Below are positions 18,795 to 26,360 of a stretch of 26,360 nucleotides of DNA, piece by piece. The notes under the pieces were generated by a model. It made no database searches, was not told the DNA's origin, and was given only the letters and a program-made list of their open reading frames with translations. Source of the stretch: Rhizophagus sp. LPA8_4_AMF. Lineage: Eukaryota > Glomeromycota > Glomeromycetes > Glomerales > Glomeraceae. Both the position numbers and the translations under genes were made by a program. The stretch spans positions 1-26,360 of the forward strand of contig JADRCO010000790.1 of assembly GCA_021464525.1 (NCBI GenBank), given 5' to 3'. Each line of letters starts with the position of its first letter. The stretch's first letter is position 1.

Positions 18795-19332
18795 GATATT
18801 CTTTGTTTGGGGTTTATAAGAATTGTAGTTCTGAGTCGATTATAATTTTTATTTTATTTTATTTTTTAAATTTCTATTTTATTATGATAATTATATATGG
18901 TGGCCGAGATTTGGTATTGTTTTACGTATAGCAACTACAAAATTTTAATGGAAAAAAAATCCACACATACGATATTCGGAGAAGATTCATGAAATTCCGC
19001 TCAGATTTTTCGTTGACAAAAAAAAAGCATTTCAAAAAATTTTTTTTATTCATTGTTTTTTTTTCTTGTAATATTTTTACATTTCCATCCCAGCATTTTC
19101 CCTTTTTTCTCAATTACTATGCAGAAAATTATCCCTTTTCTTTATTATTACCTTTCCTTCCGTTAATGAATAATATCTAATATATAATATATAAGAAATA
19201 ATATTTCTTTCTTTGTTCATACGAACAACAACAAATAATTTACACGATCGGAAAGAATTTGTTCCATTTTTAATTTTTGGAAATGCGCACTTTTGTCCTT
19301 TATTTTATGTCCTTAGGAAATACTCTTTTTTA

Positions 19333-19379
19333 CGGGTTTCTTTTCTCTTTTTTTTTTTAAAAAAAAAAAAGGAAACCCG
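19333..19379. repeat. Hairpin with CGGGTTTC / GAAACCCG arms around T10A12
   Basis: Perfect 8-base arms (19333-19340 and 19372-19379) enclose a T-rich then A-rich interior that is largely self-complementary. The whole 47 bases can fold as one stem. Confidence 0.6.
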
Positions 19380-20505
19380 GATATTCCATTTTTAAACAAC
19401 TTGAGACGTTTTACCACGGTGAAGAAAAAAAAAAATCAACTTCTATTTTTTCTTTTCTTTTTTTTCGTCGCAGGATTGACTATACATATATATGTATATA
19501 AAAAATCTTTTAGTTTAAAAAAAAACACTTATAAAGATGTCTGATTCATATAGTCTATCAATATATTATTAAATTAATAATTAACATATAAAATAAAATA
19601 TTTGGTTTTTTTTGGCAAGGTTGAGATTTATTAGTTTAATTATAGGTGTAACTAATGCAAACCTAATCTCAAGTTATTGAAATTGTATAAAATTGTACTA
19701 AAATTTTATTTTATTTACAAAGAAAAATAGAAAATAATAAAAACAATTCTTAAACTCTTGTTTCAAATTTAAGAAAAGTAAAAGATTTTAAAAACAATCT
19801 TACAACAGAATATCTTATATATAGCAATAATCTCTAAAAAAATATTTATAACTCATTATATATGTGATCCAATAATTTATCATACTTCTTTCATCATCCT
19901 TTTCTTGAAAAGAAAAATAATACTTATAGCAAATTTAACTAATATTTGTCATAAGTCAATTATATAGTGGAATTTAATAAGCTTTTAGTCACCTTTTTAT
20001 AGTATGAATGTAATTATATTTGTTATTAAAATTATTGAATTATTAATTTATTTAGAATTTAAATATGGCATATAATATTTATAAATATATACAGCAACAC
20101 TTCCATAAGTGCACACATCTGAAGTCCAGCCATACATATATACTTAAGAAAAATGTGCATTTAAAAAACAACTAATAGAAAAATAGACAATTAAGAATCT
20201 AACAAACTTTAAATATAAAGTTTTTTTTTATTTATTCAAACTCAAAGTACTTTTTAATATTAAAACCTTTAATAACTAATACTAATTTATTTAAATTAAA
20301 TAAATTTATCTATTTTATAAAAAAATTTAATAGTAACTAAATGGCTATCAATAATTGGATTAGTAATATTATATAATAGTTATATAAATGCATTTATAAA
20401 AGATGTTTTAATATAGATTTTATATATCTAATATATATATACTGTATTGCCAAAATTCAAATATAATACTTCAAATTCCAAATTAATTTTGGCAGCATAT
20501 ATTGG

Positions 20506-20578
20506 ATGAGTGCTGGGAAAAAGGACCAATTAGACAATGGATTTCATTATTTATTTGGTCTTTTTTCTCAGTACTCAT
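20506..20578. repeat. MITE-like hairpin with 34-bp arms
   Basis: The left arm 20506-20539 starts ATGAGTGCTGGGAAAAAGGA. The right arm 20545-20578 is its reverse complement with six differences, and the loop is five bases. Four of the six differences are G versus A when the right arm is reverse-complemented, so they become G-U pairs if the plus strand is transcribed. It could be a MITE remnant or a small-RNA precursor. Confidence 0.65.
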
Positions 20579-21037
20579 GTTATATAATTTAGGATATAAT
20601 GAACTTTTAGCTAGTTAAATTATCCTTTTTTGTTAAAACTTTTTTTAATTTTTTTTTACTTGATGCAGCGCATTTATTAATTAATTGCATCCAAAAAAAG
20701 TTAGGTAATACATGAAAGTAAAATTCAAAACTAGTCAAATACAATCTAAAGAATTAATAAACCACTTGTCATTCTCAAAAAACTTTATGTATATACTATT
20801 AGTAACCTATTTACTTAACAGGTAAGTTAGGATAAAGTATACTTTCTTAGCAAATTGTTCTGCTTTTTCAGAGAGACCTGCTATACTATAGCAAAGAAAA
20901 AGAAAAAATATACTTTTTTTAAACCTTACTGACCTCTAAATTATAAAAATATACTGCTAATTCACATAATTCCATTTTTGCCTATACACTATAGCTGCCA
21001 TCCAAAACTATTTCCGAATTCTGAAACTAGTTTCAGG

Positions 21038-21145
21038 TTCAAAATGGTTTTCAAAACTTTTCTGAAATGCCAAAACGTTTCTAAAATTCTGATTGGTCTG
21101 TTACCAAAATTATATCACATTAATTATAATTCTAGCTGAAATTAT
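21038..21145. repeat. Left inverted repeat (possible MULE terminus)
   Basis: The region containing TTCTGAAATGCCAAAAC, then ATTCTGATTGGTC and AATTCTAGCTGAAATT, is matched on the opposite strand at 25858-25978, in the same order. The pair encloses the transposase remnant. Confidence 0.6.
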
Positions 21146-21477
21146 GAAATTTGTGTAATCTTCATTACCATATAAGGAGGTTGTCTAAAGCGAGGATAAA
21201 TTACGTAACCTGATTTCAGGATTGACTGGAAGATTATTAGAAAATAACAAACAATGATTAGTTTAATTGGTATCAGCTTTACAAAATTTATTTTTATTTT
21301 TTATTTTTCATTTCTTTTTTTTCTCGTGTTAAATAAAAAACATTCCTAATTTTTTCATTCTTCTTTGCTGTCATGTTCATTACTTCTTCACTGTTTACTG
21401 TTACCCCTGCGTCTTCAGCTTCTGCTCTTTTAATTATAACGTCAACAACAAATCTCACAACAAACAAAAAGTAAAAT

Positions 21478-21526
21478 CATTTTTTTGATGTAGACTGCTT
21501 TAGAATTCCAATAGAGGATTTTAACG
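21478..21526 (+). pseudogene. Possible 5' exon fragment of the MULE transposase
   Basis: A short frame reads FDVDCFRIPIEDFNG and is followed directly by a consensus donor GTAAGT at 21527. It resembles a conserved N-terminal segment that I associate with MULE/SWIM proteins of Glomeromycota. No upstream ATG is clear. Linkage to the transposase downstream is inferred from position and strand. Confidence 0.3.
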
Positions 21527-21821
21527 GTAAGTGATGGCTATTAATTTTGAATATTTAGACAAAATGGGACTCATATGAATATATGAATGGTGATATTTGA
21601 AAAACTTTTACCTGTCATTTTATGAAGTATCGCGAATCAAATACCTGATAAAAAAAAATGTTCTAAATGAAAAATGCTAAATAACTAAGATACAGCCATT
21701 TAGCATATATTCTGCAATAATTGAAATTTTCTGGATGGCTTCTTTAAACATAGTTCAAGTAAAGTGATACAAAAATTTTTCCAGCCATACTCATTCTTTA
21801 TTAGAAGTCGATAGGATAAAA

Positions 21822-23500
21822 TAGCCAAAAACTATTAGAAGTTTAGTTGAAATAAAAGCAGCCAAAAATTATTCCTCTCCAGCAATCGCATTTGCCATCA
21901 AGAAATACGTGATACTAGAGCTATGTCTTGGTGAATGTACGTGGAAACTGAAATGCAAAGAAGTAATGAATATCAAATATAAAATTAGTGGACTTACAGA
22001 AACTCATCTTATTGGAAATATGAATTTAAGACTAGATATTTCAGAGTCTATTTCCTATTTAACAGAACAGGGGTATCTTGAAAGTTATTGTATCTCTTAA
22101 TGGTCTACTAAAGGTATTGTGTTTGCGTATCTGAAGTAACTAAAGAAGCTTAAATGGCACAGGTGGTTGATGTTTATGGATTTAATATATAAGACTAACC
22201 AGTATGATTGGCGTCTATTTACTCTTTACATTTGTGATACTTATGAATGTTGGAATATGAGCATTCATTTTTTGTAAGTAATGAAGACATGAATACAGTT
22301 GCAGAAGTTTTAACAATAATTCGCAATAAGTATTGTCATTAGTCTTTCTGTTACATACTTTCTGATCATAGTAATATCAAAGCCAAAAGCATGGTAAAGA
22401 GTTTTTCTGGTATAACCACTGGTGAGCAAGAGTGCCAAGTTCTTTTTGTATTATCCATGTTATAAGAATGTAGATACAAAGAATTTATGAAAAAAAAACT
22501 TGAGACATCATGATCATAGCGATGCATAAAAGAACAAAATTTGAATGTAAAAGTCTTGTTCAAGATTACTATCAATTATAGTAGTTTCGTTTTTTCTGTA
22601 CAAAATTATATTAAAAGGAATTATGCAAAAAATACAGAGAAATGGATCTATGGGCTTATCAACATTCCCCTCTGCTTTTACAAATCACATCAACGAATTT
22701 GTTAGAATCTTTTCATAGCAAATTAAAGAAAATAACATCTTTATTACATGGTTTGATTAGTGCTGTTCATGGAATTTTTAATATCGATTGCAAAAAAAGA
22801 TCTAAAACTGAAAGTGCATCCTTTAATTTTCGCATCAAAAAAGTATCCACCTATGGTGTTGATAATGATATTCTCAAAGAAATCCAAAAGGTTCCCTTTC
22901 TGTTTCAACAATTAATCATCAAAGAGGCCTGTGCTGTAATGAATTGACTTGAAAAGGGAAAAGGTATGCTAGGTCTTACTTCTTTTGATTGTTTCTGCTT
23001 GTTTTGCTATCAATATTTATTACCATACAAACATATTTTTTACGAACATATGTATGGCAATAAATTGTTAACTGCCAAAATATGGAAAATGTTTCACAAA
23101 ATGTTTGAAGAAAGTGGATTCGTTTATTATTATTTAATATCGTGTCTAGGGATTGATTGATCACATGTACATCACGTACTGTAAAATTCTACGATCAATA
23201 TGGTCGCTTATTTTTTTGATTTATTATTATTTTTTAAAAAATCTTTTGACCAATAATTATTTTATATGTAGTATAAATAAAGGTATATAAAAGTTAAGAG
23301 TCCTTTATAGAATATGTTTAAATAGAGCAACAAAAAAATGCTAAAAGTTAAAAAATTGCTGTGAATGAATTAACCGAAAGAGTGTGTGGCATGTTGAAGA
23401 GATGGGTGATGTTGAGAGGACGCAATCTTTTATTTCTATGTTAGAAGCCTCTGTAAATCCAATTATCTTGCATTTTGATAATAATTCAAACAGAAAAACT
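21822..23500 (+). pseudogene. MULE transposase with SWIM-type finger, frameshifted
   Basis: A transposase of the Mutator-like (MULE, DDE) type can be followed across all three plus frames. It begins near YSSPAIAFAIKKY (about 21865), then KEVMNIKYKISG and LDISESISYLTEQGYLESY. Candidate catalytic residues are Asp in FMDLIYKTNQYDW (22179-22181), Asp in LSDHSNI (22364-22366) and Glu in TNLLESFHSKL (22705-22707). These three codons lie in three different frames, so at least two frameshifts separate them, and several stops add to the damage. A SWIM-like finger follows (CFCLFCYQYLLPYKHIF, about 22993-23043), with the usual Cys of CxH replaced by Tyr. The last piece, VEEMGDVERTQSFISMLEASVNPII, is at 23396-23471, after an AT-rich gap of about 180 bp. 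Not functional. Confidence 0.75.
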
Positions 23501-23828
23501 TGATTATTTATTAGTATTTTAATACTTAAAGTTTGGGATTTGCAAATACATTTTATGATTTTTTCACAAATTTTTTAATATATAAATAATATTAAATAAA
23601 ACAATAAATATAGGTGGATTTTTATTTGATTTTTATTTTTTTATTTTTTTTTATTTATAGAATATTACATATTATAATATTTTTAAAAAATTTTACTTTA
23701 CAGCACATATTTTTTTCCAATAAATCACATGATACATATGGCAAATTCTGAAATCATATTACATGATTTGCCCTTGCTTTAGATGACTTCTATATAAGGA
23801 AATTATAGTTACATAAAGTAAGTATATG

Positions 23829-23837
23829 CTTAAAATG
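23829..23837. repeat. 9-bp target-site duplication, left copy
   Basis: CTTAAAATG is repeated exactly at 25550-25558, on the outer sides of the two inverted termini. Nine bases is the duplication length typical of Mutator-like elements. Confidence 0.8.
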
Positions 23838-25549
23838 GGAGATGGCTAAAGTAGAGTAATCACGTGATTTTAAAAAAATTTATTTTTCAAATAAAACTTT
23901 TGGCCACATACATAACTTTTTAAATTATATATAGTAGGTGTATTTTTGTCTCCTCTGCAAGTTTACTTAATACACAGAGTAGGGGTTTTAAATACCAATT
24001 TTGATTTATTTGACTTTTTTCATTTTTATTAAAATTAATTTATCTATTTTTAGCTCTTGAAAATGAGAACTTCCTTCAGTTCTTAAACAATACTTGTGAC
24101 TATACCAACGGTCTTACGTGTTATCACCTCTTAATTGAAGATTAGATAAAGCTAATAAGGGACCAGTACACTTACAAACAACCTTCCTTAAATATGCGAT
24201 TATTAACTTTGAAAGATTTTTGGAAATTTTTTTGTCTTTGCCACCTTTCTTTTTGCCTTCTTTTCATTTTTCTCTCCCACCCCCTTTTTTCAAAAGGATT
24301 TGTTTATTTGGTTAGCCTTATTTGGAAAGTTGTATTACATTACAAATTAAACCTTCTTCTGATTTCGACTTGAACGCATTTTTGGCACATATTTCACGCA
24401 TAAAAAAAATTCTCACATACGAAATTATTAATAACATTTATCACGTGATATGTATGGCCTATATTCTTTTTTGGATTTAACCCCTTATTATATTATTGAT
24501 TGGCTATGGATTCTCTTACACTCAAATGGGACTTTACTATCCAATATCTTTAAATTTGACGAGTATTTAGATTTGTAACTCATTTATGAATGGTTCTTTA
24601 CACCATAGCAAAAGAAGGATAGAGATAAATGGATGACTTACTCTTGTGTTGCTGGTTACTTTTTTGGTTTTATTTTTTTTCATTTTATATAGATTATATT
24701 TTTTTCTTTTTCTTTTTCTTTTTCTATTTTTGTTTTTTTTATTTTTTACAATAGAATTTTCTTGGATGTGATTGTTATATCCATTTATTAATTTGGTTTG
24801 GAAAGTGTTGAGCTCTTGGTTTTTTGAGCATTCATTTTGATTGGAGTCCTATTAACAATCACCAACTCCATATCTATGAATGGATTTATCAAATATATCA
24901 TATACAATAGTGAAAGAATTAGCAACATTACCATGCAATTGGTTAGAGCATTCCTTCCCCATGTGATCGACTACTGTATTATCTTTTGGAATTTCTACTC
25001 TGAAATCCTACACAGATGACAATGGAACTATGTGAATTAGCAATATACATTTATTATTTTAGAAAGTCAGTGAAGGTTATAAAATTGCAGTGCAGCAGGT
25101 CCTTGAATACCAAGTTTCTTTAATTATGGGGCAGTTCTGCTAAGATGGGTTGTTATATTAACACTTCTACCTATATAGGAATACGATTTTACTGACAGTG
25201 CATACATAGGGTTCATTAAAATGACAGGTGGTGTTGTACTTAATTATATTAAATAGGCTAGATTCCATTTTATTATAATTTGTTATTTACATTAACTCTA
25301 ATAAAGTATAACATATGCTGCGAAAAAAAAAATTTTTATCCATTTTTGGATATAATTAGCAAAGTTATTTGTTCATATGTAAAGTCAAAACTATATTTAA
25401 AATCCACTTTTATTCCTAAATAAACTTGTAAAGCAGATTAAAATACACTTACTATATATATTTTGAAAGATTATATTTTATGGCAAAAATTTTTTACTTG
25501 GAAAAAATTATTTTTATAAAATTGCGTGACTACTCTACTTTAGCCGACC
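23838..25549. mobile_element. Non-autonomous Mutator-like element, 1,712 bp
   Basis: Long inverted termini (23838-23958 and 25433-25549, about 120 bp) both contain GGCTAAAGTAGAGTA and a TATATATAGTA..TGTATTTT block. They are flanked by an exact 9-bp direct repeat. The interior (about 23960-25430) has no transposase. It includes CT/T-rich tracts (about 24240-24300 and 24660-24750) and a 60-codon open frame near 24837-25019 that I do not recognise. The insertion splits a copy of a repeat whose halves join perfectly at the duplication. The superfamily call rests on terminus length plus duplication length. Confidence 0.75.
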
Positions 25550-25558
25550 CTTAAAATG
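25550..25558. repeat. 9-bp target-site duplication, right copy
   Basis: Exact copy of CTTAAAATG at 23829-23837, immediately outside the right terminus. Confidence 0.8.
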
Positions 25559-25673
25559 AAGCTATTCATGCCACAAAAAATGCTATGAAGTCAGAATTAT
25601 ATGTTTATTAGCTATTTATGGAAATAAAATTTTGTAAATTTTAATTTTATAATTCCAGCTGAAATTACAAAAA
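25559..25673. repeat. Direct repeat unit A, right part
   Basis: Together with 23794-23837 this rebuilds a unit of about 160 bp (TATAAGGAAATTATAGTTAC, then AAGCTATTCATGCCACAAAA, to ATTCCAGCTGAAATTAC) once the 1.7-kb element is removed. The unit is repeated as unit B at 25731-25885. Confidence 0.6.
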
Positions 25674-25730
25674 TCATTTGTAATTATGGCTAAAATTATA
25701 AATTTTTATTGTGTAATAAATTACTATATA

Positions 25731-25885
25731 AGAAAATCATGGTTACATAAAGTGAGTATATATTTAAAATGAAGCTATTTGTATCACAAAGGATATTATA
25801 GGATCAGAATCAGATATTTATTAGCTATCTATAGAAATAAAATTTTTATATTAATTTAATTCCAGCTAGAATTATGTGTCATATA
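25731..25885. repeat. Direct repeat unit B
   Basis: It repeats unit A in the same orientation: TATAAGAAAATCATGGTTAC, TTTAAAATGAAGCTATTTGT, TTATTAGCTATCTATAGAAA and AATTCCAGCTAGAATTATG. Scattered substitutions indicate an old duplication. Confidence 0.6.
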
Positions 25886-25978
25886 ACATAATTTTACAAT
25901 TGACCAATCAGAATTTCAGAATAGTTTTGGCATTTCAGAATTGACTAATTTTCCTAAATTAGTTTTACCATTTTGGTT
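25858..25978. repeat. Right inverted repeat (possible MULE terminus)
   Basis: Read on the minus strand, this carries AAAATGG, TTCTGAAATGCCAAAAC, TTCTGATTGGTC and AATTCTAGCTGGAATT in the same order as 21038-21145. It closes the region holding the transposase remnant. Confidence 0.6.
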
Positions 25979-26360
25979 TTGACAAATGATAAAACCCTCT
26001 AATTTCAAGTAGCAACTTTACTATGCATAATTGAAATAGAAATCTTCATATGAGCGGATTTGTTCACCCTCTAATCACATGTTGATTTTATGGATACTTT
26101 TGTTACACAAATTATTACATATGGCGCAGTAGGATTGGGGACGAACATTAAAAAAATTTTATTTGGTTTTATTATACAATAATTTGATAAATTTGATAAA
26201 TAGTTCTTTTAAGCCAAAATACAATAAATATTATTCTTAGCAATACCGATAATATCTGTTGTAGAATCTCACTTTATATAATAACTTCTGAATCTTTTTT
26301 GTGTAAAAATCAAATAATACATATGCTTACAATTTGTTTGAATATAAAAGTTCCTATATT
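25979..26360. other. AT-rich end of window without a gene
   Basis: No supported coding sequence, RNA gene or clear repeat is seen here. Confidence 0.5.

Larger units (their letters stand above)
18795..21037. other. AT-rich intergenic region without genes
   Basis: No coding sequence is supported here; the short open frames have no family resemblance. It holds the 3' flank of the PQ-loop gene, a T/A hairpin at 19333-19379 and a 34-bp-arm hairpin at 20506-20578. There is also a weak inverted pair TTGAGATT / AATCTCAA near 19621-19677. Confidence 0.5.

Noticed and set aside
24837..25019. 60-codon open frame inside the non-autonomous MULE
   Set aside because: It starts at a non-ATG codon, has no recognisable domain and lies in AT-rich sequence where such frames arise by chance.

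Overview
The window looks like nuclear DNA of an early-diverging fungus. It is very AT-rich, its spliceosomal introns are short (52-87 nt, GT..AG), and it carries decayed retrotransposons and Mutator-like elements (MULEs). The transposon types, gene style and base composition point to an arbuscular mycorrhizal fungus (Glomeromycota, Rhizophagus-like). This is inference from pattern recognition, not a database match.

Left third (1 to about 6,500): a transposon graveyard with three nested layers. (i) An old, heavily mutated plus-strand LINE-type retrotransposon runs from about 983 to 6,130 or beyond. It retains the end of the reverse transcriptase and an RNase H domain. (ii) A foldback or terminal-inverted-repeat element made of about 50-bp palindromic tandem units is inserted in it (1921-4166 in total). 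(iii) A much younger, 5'-truncated minus-strand LINE copy (about 2221-3779) is inserted in that array. It has a 23-nt poly(A) tail and a perfect 15-bp target-site duplication.

Middle (7,138 to 18,794): three genuine genes. A 1,758-aa tuberin/TSC2 homologue with an intact Rap-GAP domain (minus strand, no intron) lies downstream of, and on the same strand as, a two-exon SPT2-type histone chaperone. About 2.5 kb further on, in divergent orientation, is a six-exon PQ-loop membrane protein of the vacuolar/lysosomal basic amino-acid transporter family (Ypq/PQLC2-like). Two of the three genes belong to the TORC1/vacuole nutrient-signalling theme, though the adjacency may be chance.

Right part (18,795 to 26,360): about 2.2 kb of AT-rich DNA with two hairpins, then a broken MULE transposase with a SWIM-like finger (about 21.8-23.5 kb, frameshifted) between inverted repeats at 21.04 kb and 25.9 kb. 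A separate 1.7-kb non-autonomous element (23838-25549) sits inside that region. Its roughly 120-bp inverted termini and perfect 9-bp target duplication are the hallmark of MULE insertion. I found no rRNA, tRNA, CRISPR array or prokaryotic features. The most notable unexpected structures are the nested insertions and the palindromic array.
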